From NCBI GenBank assembly GCA_950054155.1, contig CATLOT010000007.1:59067-123066 (forward strand): 64,000 nt of DNA, given 5' to 3'. The notes beneath the pieces are model-generated. The model was given only the letters and a program-made list of their open reading frames with translations, had not been told where the DNA came from and did not search any database. Below are positions 43,059 to 52,535 of this stretch, piece by piece. The number at the start of each line of letters is the position of its first letter. The first letter of the stretch is position 1. A program made the position numbers and the translations under genes. Origin of the DNA: an uncultured Bacteriovoracaceae bacterium. GTDB lineage: Bacteria; Bdellovibrionota; Bacteriovoracia; Bacteriovoracales; Bacteriovoracaceae.

Positions 43059-43859
43059 CTAAAGATTGCTATTAAACTTGACAACCACTTTTTTCGAATT
43101 TGTGAGATTAATGATCGCAGGAATCTTCTTCTTTGATTCCATGTAAGTGACTATTTTCTTTAACTGGTCCGCTTTCTTGTCCCACTCCTCTTTCCCAAGG
43201 AATACAGAACTTGGGTTTCCTCTTAGACTAAGGATAACCGTCAAATCGCCCTTCTCATCGAGGATTACCTCACTTATCTTTTTTCTGAAGTTGGTGCCGA
43301 GACCATTAACAACTCGCGTAATTATTTCTTTGGTCTTGGCCTCAAGTTCTCCTACCGGCAAGGCAAGATAGGGAAGTGGACCTTCAAGCTTTTTCTCTGT
43401 GCGTAATAACACTTCATAAGTTGGGTCAAAGAGTTTTCCATTTTCAACGAGAATGGCTTCATATGAGTCTATGCCATTTTCTTTGTAAATTTGTACTTTC
43501 ATAAGAGGTGTTGGGCAGTCGAGCTTAAAGAAGAGCATTTTCTTCAAAGGGTCATAGTTCACCTTGTAATCACTAACAAAGTGCCTCTGATCAAGAGACT
43601 GCTTTACGATTTCTTCTTTTACGTTCTTTAAACTACCCGTCTCTTCGAAAATTTTAATAAGCTTCAAGGTCATCTGACCGGCTGAACGAGAAGGGCATGA
43701 ACCAAAGTTTGTTCTGTATTTAATTTTCTTCTTACTTACAGGCCCTAAGGCTGACATACCTTTATCAGGCATAAGAGAGAAGACAAACAGACAGACCCCT
43801 AAAGCAAATAGGATAGGTGATAGACGAGTTGAATTAGGGGAGGTGGGCTTCTGTCTCAA
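43059..43859 (-). CDS. ftsQ: FtsQ-like division protein (divergent)
   Basis: 266 residues from a TTG with GGAG seven bases upstream. One N-terminal helix (about 13-30, LSPILFALGVCLFVFSLM) is followed by a periplasmic domain. The C-terminal part (SVFLGKEEWDKKADQLKKIV and KVVVKF) matches the last strands of FtsQ/DivIB, and the position between murB and ftsA is that of ftsQ. The POTRA region is hard to align, so identity rests on topology, the C-terminal motif and synteny. It overlaps murB by 26 bp. Confidence 0.68.
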   Translation of the reverse strand: MRQKPTSPNSTRLSPILFALGVCLFVFSLMPDKGMSALGPVSKKKIKYRTNFGSCPSRSAGQMTLKLIKIFEETGSLKNVKEEIVKQSLDQRHFVSDYKVNYDPLKKMLFFKLDCPTPLMKVQIYKENGIDSYEAILVENGKLFDPTYEVLLRTEKKLEGPLPYLALPVGELEAKTKEIITRVVNGLGTNFRKKISEVILDEKGDLTVILSLRGNPSSVFLGKEEWDKKADQLKKIVTYMESKKKIPAIINLTNSKKVVVKFNSNL

Positions 43860-44763
43860 ATTTTACTCCGTAATGAAGTTCTAGTTCGGATAAGGCCAAA
43901 GAAACAAGTTCTTTTACTTCTTCACTTCCGCTTTCTCCATGGTTTTCCATAAAGTTTGCGTGTTTAGGGCTTATCCTCATGTCACCGACATTTAAACCTT
44001 TCGCTCCCATTATATCTAAATAAAGGCCAGCACGGCAAGTCAGCTCTAAATCCGAGGTCTTTAAGTGTTTGTTCTTAAACATACAGCCACATGTTTTTTC
44101 TTTTAATGGCTGAGAGTCAGTTCGCTTTTTAAGATATTCTTTAATGAGGGTACCAATCGTCGGGTCGATTCCTTTATGAAAGATTCTTGCTCCAATGATA
44201 ATGTCACCTTCATTTAGAATATGATTTGCACGATAGCTAAAAGAGTTATCCGTAACATTATGATTCTCTACGGAGCCGTCAGCTCGAAGAATTTGAACAC
44301 TCTCAAGAAGCTCGCAAATCTCACCAAGATTAGTACCGGCGTTCATTGCAATAGCACCCCCTAAACTAGCTGGTACACCCGTGAAGACCTCCCAGCCTTT
44401 AAAGCCATACTTCACGGCAAGCGATGTCAGAACATTGAGAGGAGCTGATGCCGGTAAATCAAAGACTTTTTGATCTGGAGTTATTGCTCTCTTATCAAAG
44501 GGAATATCAAGCTTAATGAGAACGAAGTTAGGCTTCTCGGGCAAAATAAAGTTTGCTCCCCACCCAATACATTTAAAGGCTATTCCTTGATTAGCAAAAT
44601 ACTGAACTAATTCTTTTAATGCTTCGATATGAGACACCTTTACGAGTGTTCCAAATGAGCTTAGCTTCATTGTTGAGAATTTTTTCATCTCAACATCATG
44701 AAGGACTTCACATCCTTCTATCTTTTTTACAAGGGTGAGTTGTGTTTCAGAGAGAAGTGACAA
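43834..44763 (-). CDS. murB: UDP-N-acetylenolpyruvoylglucosamine reductase
   Basis: 309 residues from a TTG. FAD-binding segments GWGANFILPEK and GVPASLGGAIAMNAGTN are clear. The catalytic box SFSYR and the proton-donor loop CGCMFKN are present, with Cys in place of the Ser of E. coli, as in some other MurB proteins. The C-terminal KHANFMENHG carries the glutamate. The PxG that usually follows FKN is missing. It reduces UDP-GlcNAc-enolpyruvate to UDP-MurNAc. It overlaps murC by 17 bp. Confidence 0.94.
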   Translation of the reverse strand: MSLLSETQLTLVKKIEGCEVLHDVEMKKFSTMKLSSFGTLVKVSHIEALKELVQYFANQGIAFKCIGWGANFILPEKPNFVLIKLDIPFDKRAITPDQKVFDLPASAPLNVLTSLAVKYGFKGWEVFTGVPASLGGAIAMNAGTNLGEICELLESVQILRADGSVENHNVTDNSFSYRANHILNEGDIIIGARIFHKGIDPTIGTLIKEYLKKRTDSQPLKEKTCGCMFKNKHLKTSDLELTCRAGLYLDIMGAKGLNVGDMRISPKHANFMENHGESGSEEVKELVSLALSELELHYGVKFETEAHLP

Positions 44764-46129
44764 TTTCTTTTACCTTTTTGCCAACGGAGCCTGCGCCAAG
44801 TGATAAAACAAGAGCTTTCGTATCTTTAACAGAATTTATAACTTCTTTGACTCGATCCCACGATTCAAAACTTTCCGTTAAATTAGGATGAAGCTGATTA
44901 ATATCGTTAGAGAGATTCTCAGAATTAATTCCAACAATCGCCTCTTCTGATGCCGGATAAATGGGTGCGATTAAAACCTTATCGGCAGAATTAAAGCAGT
45001 GAAGAAACTCACTCCAACAAGTCTTTGTTCTCGTATAACGATGAGGTTCAAAGACCACTATAATTTCTTTATCTTTATGAGCTTCCTTGGCCGTTTTTAT
45101 AGTCTCTAAAATTTCAGTGGGATGATGGCCATAATCATCAACCACTTCGAAGTCACCTTTTGAAAGAACTTTTTGAAAACGCCGTCCAACACCCTCATAT
45201 TTATTAAGAGCGAGTTTTAATTCCTCAGCCTCATAGCCTAGCTCCATACAAAGAGCTAGCGCGCCTAGGGTATTCAGAACATTATGGCGACCAGGTACCT
45301 TTAGGTTAAACTTCCCTTTGTTCTCACCATAAACAGCAAGATTAAAAGTTACACCCTCTGGAGATTGTTCAATCTCGGAAGCATAGTAATCGACATCCTG
45401 ATGATCAATATGGGCTGAAAAGGAGACATAAGGCTTATCCATAACTTCAGCAATATCTCTCAGTCTAGAGTCCTCAAAGTTCAACGCACAAACGCCAAAG
45501 AATGGGATTTTATTGGCAAACTGATGAAAAGCAATCACTAAGCCTTCTTCACTGCCATAATGATCGATGTGATCGTTATCTATATTAGTGATGACTGAAG
45601 CCACTGGATTAAGGGAGAGGAAGCTGCCGTCTGACTCATCTGCTTCAGCTACAATATACTCACCATTTCCAACATTCGCGTGACCACCTAAATTGTGAAC
45701 AATTCCACCAATAATGTAGGTGGGATCAGCACCAATTTCTTTAAGAAGAGTGGCCATCAAACTTGTTGTTGTCGTTTTTCCATGAGTACCAGCTATCGCG
45801 ATACCTTTTTTAAGGTTCATGATATCTGTTAGAATCTGTGCCCGTCTCAACAAGGGTAAACCCTTATCCAAAGCTGCTAAGTATTCTGGGTTTTCAACAT
45901 TAACGGCACTAGAGTGGGTAACAACAGTTGCGTTTTCTATATTCGCGGGCTGGTGGCCGATAAATACTTTTGCTCCTAACCCTCTTAGCTTTACCACATT
46001 GGGTGATTCATTGAGATCTGACCCCTGAACAGTAAAACCTAGTTGAATTAAAATTTCGGCAATAGCGGACATTCCTATCCCACCGATTCCAATAAAATGA
46101 ACGACTACATCAGATTTTTGTTTTCTCAA
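44747..46129 (-). CDS. murC: UDP-N-acetylmuramate-L-alanine ligase
   Basis: 460 residues from a TTG with AGAGG upstream. The N-terminal HFIGIGGIGMSAIAEIL is the MurC NAD-like fold. The ATP loop is AGTHGKTTTT, followed by EADESDGSFL and NIDNDHIDHYG. The C-terminal FEPHRYTRTKT is diagnostic for MurC. It adds L-Ala to UDP-MurNAc. It begins 12 bp after ftsW, where murG normally sits. Confidence 0.97.
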   Translation of the reverse strand: MRKQKSDVVVHFIGIGGIGMSAIAEILIQLGFTVQGSDLNESPNVVKLRGLGAKVFIGHQPANIENATVVTHSSAVNVENPEYLAALDKGLPLLRRAQILTDIMNLKKGIAIAGTHGKTTTTSLMATLLKEIGADPTYIIGGIVHNLGGHANVGNGEYIVAEADESDGSFLSLNPVASVITNIDNDHIDHYGSEEGLVIAFHQFANKIPFFGVCALNFEDSRLRDIAEVMDKPYVSFSAHIDHQDVDYYASEIEQSPEGVTFNLAVYGENKGKFNLKVPGRHNVLNTLGALALCMELGYEAEELKLALNKYEGVGRRFQKVLSKGDFEVVDDYGHHPTEILETIKTAKEAHKDKEIIVVFEPHRYTRTKTCWSEFLHCFNSADKVLIAPIYPASEEAIVGINSENLSNDINQLHPNLTESFESWDRVKEVINSVKDTKALVLSLGAGSVGKKVKEIVTSL

Positions 46130-46141
46130 AATAATTGCCTC

Positions 46142-47353
46142 TTAGAATAATTCGCCCTGATTAGTCTTTGTGGGACCATCAAAGGCAGGAGTTTCTTTTA
46201 TATAAGAGGATGAGGGAGATGAAAAACTCTCGAATTTAGAATGCTGCTCGAGATCTTTTTTGCGCTCAGTCACCGTGCTTAAAAAGATTCCTATTGCGAA
46301 GAAGTTCGCCCACAGCGATGAGCCGCCAGCGCTAATAAATGGTAAATTCAATCCCTTCGTAGGAAGAAGGCCAAGGACAACTCCCATATTCAAGGAAGCC
46401 TGCAAACCTAGAGCAAAGATTATTGCTGTTCCTAAAATTGCAGATGTTTTCTTCTCAAGTCTTGTCACTAAACGAAAGCCAAAAAAGATCAGAAGAAGGA
46501 AAAGACTAACAACAAGAAAAACCCCAAGAAAGCCTAGCTCTTCACCAATAACCGAAAAGATAAAGTCATTATGAGCTTCAGGTAGATAGAAGAGTTTCTC
46601 ATTACTATTGCCAAGGCCTGTTCCCAATATCGAGCCATTTGCAAAGGCAAGATAAGATTGAATGATTTGAAAACCTGATGTCTGAGGATTCTTCCAAGGA
46701 TCAAGATAAGCAAAGAGACGTCTCACCCTATAGGGCTGGGAGATTAGAATAGGAATTAAAAGAAGAATGCCAGTTCCAAGCGCTGAATAGAAGTACTTCC
46801 TTGGGAAGCTACTTAAAAAACAAACGGTAGCGACGAGAGCGAGACATATGGTGAAACTTCCAAAGTCGGGCTGCATAAGGAGAAGAAGGATAGGAAAGAG
46901 AATAAAGATTCCTTGTGCCGCTCTCTCCTTAGGATTCATTTTAAAGAAGTTCTCAAAGAAGGGGACAGCAACCAAAATACTCGTTACCTTAACAAACTCA
47001 CCCGGCTGAAGACCAAAAGCCCCTAGATAGAGCCAACGATTAGCCCCCTTTACCTCGTTTCCAAGACCTGGAATGAAAGTACCAATAAGTAAAAGAGACG
47101 CACCCAGGTGAAAGAACCAGCTATACTTGAGCCAAAAGCTCGTCTTTGTTTTAGAAACTAACCAACACATAGGAGCACCAACAGCGATGAACATGAGCTG
47201 TCGGTAAAAGTAATGAGCACTGTTATTGTAGATATCTCTGGCGTAGATGTAACTTGAGGAATAGACCATGACAATACCAATAACCACTAGGGCACTGAGT
47301 ATCCCTAGAAAGAGCTTTTGGTTTTTATCAATTATATCCCTAATGTCATCCAT
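46142..47353 (-). CDS. ftsW: SEDS-family septal peptidoglycan polymerase FtsW
   Basis: 403 residues from ATG 47353; a TTG at 47371 would add six residues. Neither start has a good ribosome-binding site. Ten helices are apparent. FtsW/RodA signatures include GANRWLYLGAFGLQPGEFVK, ANGSILGTGLGNSNEKLFYLPEAHNDFIFSVIGEELGFLG and GLLPTKGLNLPFISAGGSS. The polar tail (about 360-403) is cytoplasmic. It polymerises glycan strands with FtsI at the septum. The neighbours are murD upstream and murC downstream, with no murG. Confidence 0.95.
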   Translation of the reverse strand: MDDIRDIIDKNQKLFLGILSALVVIGIVMVYSSSYIYARDIYNNSAHYFYRQLMFIAVGAPMCWLVSKTKTSFWLKYSWFFHLGASLLLIGTFIPGLGNEVKGANRWLYLGAFGLQPGEFVKVTSILVAVPFFENFFKMNPKERAAQGIFILFPILLLLMQPDFGSFTICLALVATVCFLSSFPRKYFYSALGTGILLLIPILISQPYRVRRLFAYLDPWKNPQTSGFQIIQSYLAFANGSILGTGLGNSNEKLFYLPEAHNDFIFSVIGEELGFLGVFLVVSLFLLLIFFGFRLVTRLEKKTSAILGTAIIFALGLQASLNMGVVLGLLPTKGLNLPFISAGGSSLWANFFAIGIFLSTVTERKKDLEQHSKFESFSSPSSSYIKETPAFDGPTKTNQGELF

Positions 47354-47373
47354 GACATTATTATAATACAAAA

Positions 47374-48756
47374 TTAGAGCTGATAAACGAGTTTCTTGTA
47401 GTAATTCCCTCTTTCTTCGTAGTCTCTAAAGAAATCGGTAGCAGGTGCACCAGGACTAAGAAGAATAACATCACCTGTACGTGACTTCTGATAAGCAAAG
47501 AGAATTGATTCTTCGAAAGATCCAACGATATAAGTTTGAGGATGTTCCTGAAGAGCACGGTTCATTCTTTCTTTCGATTCACCTACGAGAACAAGCACAC
47601 GAGAGTTATCGATGACTTCTTGTGTGAAGGGCTCGTATTCCATATCTTCAATATCTTTACCACCAGCAATTAAGATCACAGATTGCTTAAAAGACTTTAA
47701 GCTCTTCACCATTTCGGCCATATCTGTTGCCTTGGAGTCGTTATAAAAACAAACACCATTCTTTTCCATGAGGAACTCTAAGCGGTGAGGAATACCTGGA
47801 AATTTTTCAACACATTTTTGAATCGACTTGTCAGAAACATCAAGCGCCTTACAAGCAGTAACAGCCGCAAGTAGGTTTTCACGATTATTCTGACCAATAA
47901 TTCTCATTTCTTTTACTTTAAATTCTGAGTGGCAATAAATATTGGAATGAATTCTTCTCTCATGAAAGTGAGTCCCTTGAATTTCATTCATGACACCCAT
48001 TTTTACGAAAGACTTTCTTGAGTACCAATAAGTTTGGCAATTCGCGTTTCTAAAAAACGTATTACTAGCGAGTTTATCGAAGTTAACAATCAGGGTGTCA
48101 TCCGGAGAAAGTGACTTAATGATTGAAAGCTTAGTTTCAATATACTCACCTACAGAGTTGAAATGACTCTCTGGATAGCGTTCTGAAATATTGGTAAAGA
48201 CCACTAATTTGGGATGAAAGTTCTCCAGTCTTCTTTGCTGAACAGCTGAAACTTCAACAACAACGTAATCAATTTCATCATGATTAGGCATCATTGCGTA
48301 TTCAATAAAAGGAGTTTCACTTGTTCCCCCTACGAATACATTCTTCCCTTCGAGTTTGAGGGTAAAGCCGATCATATGGGCAACAGTTGTTCTTCCCTGT
48401 GAGCCACAAACAGCGATAATAGGCTTTCTGCAAAGCTTATTAGCCAAACCAAATTCAGAATAGACTTCCTTACCGTTTTGTCTAGCGAGCTCTAGTTGAG
48501 GCATATCAGGGTTTACTGCAGAGGAGTAAACGATAACATCGGCATCTAAAAAGTCTTCTTCGCGATGCTCACCAAAAGTCATATGAATTGGTGGGTCAAT
48601 CTTCTTAAGCTTCTTTACCGCTTTATTAAGGTCGAAAATTGGTTTGATATCAGTTACGCGAATTTCACATTCTTGTTGATTAAAGAAATTAATCAGTGTG
48701 AATCCCGTTTTTCCAATACCAACAATGAGAACTTTCTTATTTTTAAATCTATCCAT
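47374..48756 (-). CDS. murD: UDP-N-acetylmuramoyl-L-alanine-D-glutamate ligase
   Basis: 460 residues. It begins LIVGIGKTGFTLINFF, with a modified ATP loop GSQGRTTVAHMIG instead of GTNGKTT. The MurD C-terminal hallmark FYNDSKATD and ILIAGGKDIEDMEY are present, and LSPGAPATDFF replaces the usual LSPA.ASFD.F. The changed P-loop (Q for N, R for K) is unusual for a Mur ligase, because the Lys contacts ATP phosphates. It adds D-Glu. It lies 5 bp after mraY. Confidence 0.92.
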   Translation of the reverse strand: MDRFKNKKVLIVGIGKTGFTLINFFNQQECEIRVTDIKPIFDLNKAVKKLKKIDPPIHMTFGEHREEDFLDADVIVYSSAVNPDMPQLELARQNGKEVYSEFGLANKLCRKPIIAVCGSQGRTTVAHMIGFTLKLEGKNVFVGGTSETPFIEYAMMPNHDEIDYVVVEVSAVQQRRLENFHPKLVVFTNISERYPESHFNSVGEYIETKLSIIKSLSPDDTLIVNFDKLASNTFFRNANCQTYWYSRKSFVKMGVMNEIQGTHFHERRIHSNIYCHSEFKVKEMRIIGQNNRENLLAAVTACKALDVSDKSIQKCVEKFPGIPHRLEFLMEKNGVCFYNDSKATDMAEMVKSLKSFKQSVILIAGGKDIEDMEYEPFTQEVIDNSRVLVLVGESKERMNRALQEHPQTYIVGSFEESILFAYQKSRTGDVILLSPGAPATDFFRDYEERGNYYKKLVYQL

Positions 48757-48761
48757 TCCTA

Positions 48762-49838
48762 TTACCTCATCTTCAATGTCGCTAACGAAATCAACGCAAA
48801 GAAAATACTAATGATCCAAAAGCGTACGATGACTTTAGGTTCCGGCCAACCTTTCAACTCAAAATGATGATGAATGGGGGCCATTTTAAAAATTCTTTTC
48901 TTTCTCAATTTATAAGAGCCCACTTGTAAAATAACGGAGACAGCTTCAATAACGAAAATCCCACCGATAAGAACAAAGAGGAACTCATTCTTACTAAGAA
49001 CTGCAATCGTTCCAAGGACACCACCCAAAGAGAGGGAACCTACATCGCCCATGAAAATCTGAGCAGGGTAGGTGTTGTACCAAAGAAAGCCAACTCCAGC
49101 TCCAATCACGGCCAAACTTAGAACTGCCAATTCTCCGCTTCCTTCAATATAAGGAACAAAGAGATAATTAGCGATTTCCTTGTGGCCAGAAACGTAAGTG
49201 AACAAACTTAAGCTCGCTGCACTTGTCATAATTGAGCCAATTGCCAGACCATCTAAACCATCTGTTAAATTTACGGCATTACTTGATCCCACAATGACTA
49301 CTGACCCAAAGAGAACATAGGCCCAACCTAGGTCAAACAAGGGTTGCTTGAGGAAGGGAAGGTATAACTTCGAATCAATAACGTCGAAGTGAAGCATAGC
49401 ATACGTGGCAAGTCCCGCTGTGCCAAACTGCCACAATAGCTTTCCTTTAGCCGAAACCCCATCGCTATTTTTCTTGAGCACCTTGAAGTAATCATCGAGA
49501 AAGCCAAGGATAAAATAACTTAACATGACAAAGAGAGTGACTAGAGTTGGGGCTGAGGTAAAGTTTCCGCAAATCCCCATCGTCAAAGCAATACTTCCTA
49601 AAATGACAACACCACCCATGGTCGGTGTACCAGCCTTTTTAAGGTGAGTCTGTGGCCCATCATCGCGGACGACTTGGCCAAACTGTTTCTTCTTCATGAA
49701 GATAATAAACTTCTTTCCCCACCAAATAGAGATGAAAGCAGCAAAGAGAAATGCCACAACGCTTCTAAAAGTAATATACTTAAAGAGATTAAAAGCCGAA
49801 AAACTCTGACTCAGAGGGTAGAGTATATGATAGAGCAT
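48762..49838 (-). CDS. mraY: Phospho-MurNAc-pentapeptide translocase
   Basis: 358 residues, the usual length. It begins MLYHILYPLSQSFSAFNLFKYITFRS, very like E. coli MraY. Catalytic-site segments DDYFKV, NLTDGLDGLAIG and the GDVGSLSLGG loop are intact, and the end MAPIHHHFELKGWPEPKVIVRFW is typical. Ten helices are present. It transfers phospho-MurNAc-pentapeptide to undecaprenyl phosphate to make lipid I. Confidence 0.98.
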   Translation of the reverse strand: MLYHILYPLSQSFSAFNLFKYITFRSVVAFLFAAFISIWWGKKFIIFMKKKQFGQVVRDDGPQTHLKKAGTPTMGGVVILGSIALTMGICGNFTSAPTLVTLFVMLSYFILGFLDDYFKVLKKNSDGVSAKGKLLWQFGTAGLATYAMLHFDVIDSKLYLPFLKQPLFDLGWAYVLFGSVVIVGSSNAVNLTDGLDGLAIGSIMTSAASLSLFTYVSGHKEIANYLFVPYIEGSGELAVLSLAVIGAGVGFLWYNTYPAQIFMGDVGSLSLGGVLGTIAVLSKNEFLFVLIGGIFVIEAVSVILQVGSYKLRKKRIFKMAPIHHHFELKGWPEPKVIVRFWIISIFFALISLATLKMR

Positions 49839-49860
49839 AATGAGCCGATATTAAGGTTAA

Positions 49861-51195
49861 TCACCCATTTATATCTAAAATTGACTCTAGTTGTAAAGAA
49901 CGACTCCCCTTTATAAACCAAACCTTTTGAGAAATTTTATCTTCTCCAACCCACTGCTTCAAAGCCTTAGAGTCTTCAAATAGTCGGCTCTCTGCAGCAA
50001 AGCCCTCAGCATAATTTTTGCTATAACGGCCGACAAAAATAGCAGATTCAAAACCAAGCTCACTTAAGTAAGTGCCAATTTCTTTATGAAGAAAAGGGCC
50101 CTTTTCACCAAGCTCATTCATATCCCCTAGAATGGCCACGGCATCTTTCACTAGAAGAGAGTGAGACATTAAATAAGCGCAAAAACTATTTAGAGATGCA
50201 CGCATACTACTTGGATTGGCATTATAAGCGTCGAGATAGACAAGTGCTTCCTTAAAAGAACGGACTTCTCCGCGATTCATCCCTGGAGGTTTATAATTTT
50301 CAGCCTTTTCCACAATTTTATCTTTCTCTTGGGGAAATAAGACTAAGGCGAGCTTTAAGCACATCGCCATATTTGTAACTTGATGCTCCCCTAAGAGAGT
50401 TTCATTCTTAAATAAATTATAATCGTCGTTACTTAGGGAGAGAGTATTTTTAGCTCCCTCAAGTCTCTTTAAATAATCATCAGAACTATTAATAACAAAG
50501 ATCCCATCCTCACGTTCTTCTATGCCACGATAGAGCGCAGTTTTTTCTTTAAAGACTCCCTCTAAATCAACTAGAAATTCTGTGTGGGCGTAACCAATAT
50601 TAGTAATAAATCCATACTGAGGCTGAGCACAATTTACTAAGCTTTCAATTTCACCTGGAAAATTGGTTCCCATCTCCACGATGGCAACTTCATGATCTTC
50701 CTCAATCGCAAATAGAGTTAAAGGAACACCAATCTGATTATTTAAATTTCCCTTGGTGGCATGAACCTTACTTTCATCTTGAAAACTCAGCAGGTGCTTT
50801 AGCATTTCCTTATTTGTCGTTTTCCCGTTTGATCCCGTAATACCTATTACTTTTCCTCCCTCCCGTTGAAAGCGAAGGGAGCGAATTTTTCCAAGCTCTA
50901 ATATTGCCTCAAAGATATTAGTAAAGAGCACAAAGGAGATTTCCTGGTAGGTAGTCACCAATTTTTCTATGGCCTCTTTATTTTGCTCTCTCTTTTCTAG
51001 AAGGATAAACTTCGCGCCTTTTTGAATAACATCTTCAAGAAAATTGATCGAATCAAAATTTTCACCATAGAGGGAAAGGAAGCAATTCTCATTTTTAAAG
51101 TTACGAGTGTCACTTGAGATGGAGAGCTCTATACCCGATTCTAGAGTCTCGGAAATTAAAGTCTGACATTGATTTATATCATCACTTAAAATCAC
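49861..51195 (-). CDS. murF: UDP-MurNAc-tripeptide-D-Ala-D-Ala ligase
   Basis: 444 residues. The ATP loop GITGSNGKTTNKEML and the segments VEMGTNFPGEIE, TNIGYAHTEFL and LDAYNANPSSMRASL are characteristic of MurF. GDMNELG closes the active site. It completes the stem peptide by adding D-Ala-D-Ala. Its ATG overlaps the murE stop by 4 bp. Confidence 0.97.
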   Translation of the reverse strand: MILSDDINQCQTLISETLESGIELSISSDTRNFKNENCFLSLYGENFDSINFLEDVIQKGAKFILLEKREQNKEAIEKLVTTYQEISFVLFTNIFEAILELGKIRSLRFQREGGKVIGITGSNGKTTNKEMLKHLLSFQDESKVHATKGNLNNQIGVPLTLFAIEEDHEVAIVEMGTNFPGEIESLVNCAQPQYGFITNIGYAHTEFLVDLEGVFKEKTALYRGIEEREDGIFVINSSDDYLKRLEGAKNTLSLSNDDYNLFKNETLLGEHQVTNMAMCLKLALVLFPQEKDKIVEKAENYKPPGMNRGEVRSFKEALVYLDAYNANPSSMRASLNSFCAYLMSHSLLVKDAVAILGDMNELGEKGPFLHKEIGTYLSELGFESAIFVGRYSKNYAEGFAAESRLFEDSKALKQWVGEDKISQKVWFIKGSRSLQLESILDING

Positions 51196-52535
51196 AATAA
51201 GTTCCTTACAACTTCACTATCATCAAAGGGACTTCTAACTCCCCCTATCTCCTGATAATTTTCATGACCTTTACCGGCAATCAAAATCATTGTATTTGAA
51301 CCGGCCTCTTCAAAAGCTCTTTCAATAGCTTTCTTTCTATCACTCTCTCTTAGGACAGTCTCATCATTCATTCCTGCGATAATATCATCAATAATGCTCT
51401 CAGGATTTTCTGTTCGTGGATTATCTGATGTGACGATCACTTTATCGCTCATTTTTTGAGCGATAGCTCCCATTTGAGGACGCTTTGTTTTATCGCGATC
51501 TCCACCACAACCAAAAACCGTAATCAATTCCTTGTCAGGATAAATTTCCTTCAACTGGATTGATACTTTCTCTAGAGCGTCTGGTGTATGAGCATAATCG
51601 ACAAAGAATAGAACTCCCTTCTTTTCGATTTTTTGAATTCTTCCCGGTGGTAGAGTTAGTTTATTAGCTTTAATTTTTTCTTTGTGGGGATAGAGTGCCA
51701 AGGCCAGACCTAAGGCGACCTCGAGGTTTTCTCTGGTGAAGCCTCTTTCAAATTCTGCTGGTACTTCTAATAAGTGATCTTCATAGGGAACAGTTTCTTG
51801 TATCCTCGCTCCTCTGACAAGAAGCCTTTCCCTTAACTCATTTTGCTGACGAGGGATAATTAAATTGCTGCGTGAAAGAGTGCACAACTTATATTTCGCC
51901 TCAAAGTATTCTTCCATCGACTTATGAAAGTCGAGATGATCCTGTGACAAGTTGGTCCAAGCGATAGAATCAAAGGCTATCTCTTTTAATCTCATCTGGG
52001 CGAGGGCATGAGAGCTAACTTCGAGTACGACCGCATTTATCTCTTTTCCGTACTTATGAAGTAACTTTCTCAAATCAAGATAACTTGGTGTCGTCGTCAG
52101 GACCGTATCATCTTTCTTAACACCGTTTAGGTATACGCCAGGAGTGCCCATATAAAGGGCTTTTTTACCAATAGTCTTAAGAACCTCTGAAAAGATCCAG
52201 GCCACACTTGTCTTACCATTGGTTCCAGTGACACCTACATAGCGAACTTTGTAATCTACCGGGTAATAAAAGTTTATGAGTTCCCCTTCGAGATCGCTGA
52301 TTTCCTGAGCTGTTCTTTGAAGATGATTTATTTCTTTTGCTGTTTTAAAGGGACTAATGAGAAGGCCCTCAAATGTACTTGGGAGATGAAGGTTGAGAAG
52401 GTTTTCTTGCTGCTCTTCGCTTCTTGCTGGGAGGAGCAGCACATCTCTATTGCCAGTGCTTTGTAAAACATTCGAGACACCGGAAAGGTCATAATCCTTT
52501 AAAAAAGAAAGTGTCGGGGGAAAGCTATTCGTCAT
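51192..52535 (-). CDS. murE: UDP-MurNAc-dipeptide meso-DAP ligase MurE
   Basis: 447 residues, shorter than E. coli MurE (495), with a reduced N-terminal domain. The ATP loop is GVTGTNGKTS. The segments TTTPSYLDL, EVSSHAL and TNLSQDHLDFH follow. The C-terminal box SDNPRTENP has the DNPR motif, which marks meso-diaminopimelate-adding enzymes, so the peptidoglycan is predicted to be A1gamma type. The last segment LIAGKGHENYQ is standard. It overlaps ftsI and murF by 4 bp each. Confidence 0.95.
   Translation of the reverse strand: MTNSFPPTLSFLKDYDLSGVSNVLQSTGNRDVLLLPARSEEQQENLLNLHLPSTFEGLLISPFKTAKEINHLQRTAQEISDLEGELINFYYPVDYKVRYVGVTGTNGKTSVAWIFSEVLKTIGKKALYMGTPGVYLNGVKKDDTVLTTTPSYLDLRKLLHKYGKEINAVVLEVSSHALAQMRLKEIAFDSIAWTNLSQDHLDFHKSMEEYFEAKYKLCTLSRSNLIIPRQQNELRERLLVRGARIQETVPYEDHLLEVPAEFERGFTRENLEVALGLALALYPHKEKIKANKLTLPPGRIQKIEKKGVLFFVDYAHTPDALEKVSIQLKEIYPDKELITVFGCGGDRDKTKRPQMGAIAQKMSDKVIVTSDNPRTENPESIIDDIIAGMNDETVLRESDRKKAIERAFEEAGSNTMILIAGKGHENYQEIGGVRSPFDDSEVVRNLL

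Noticed and set aside
44090..44120. MurB as catalytically dead because of Cys instead of Ser
   Set aside because: Cys at this place occurs in other MurB proteins, and all other catalytic residues are present.
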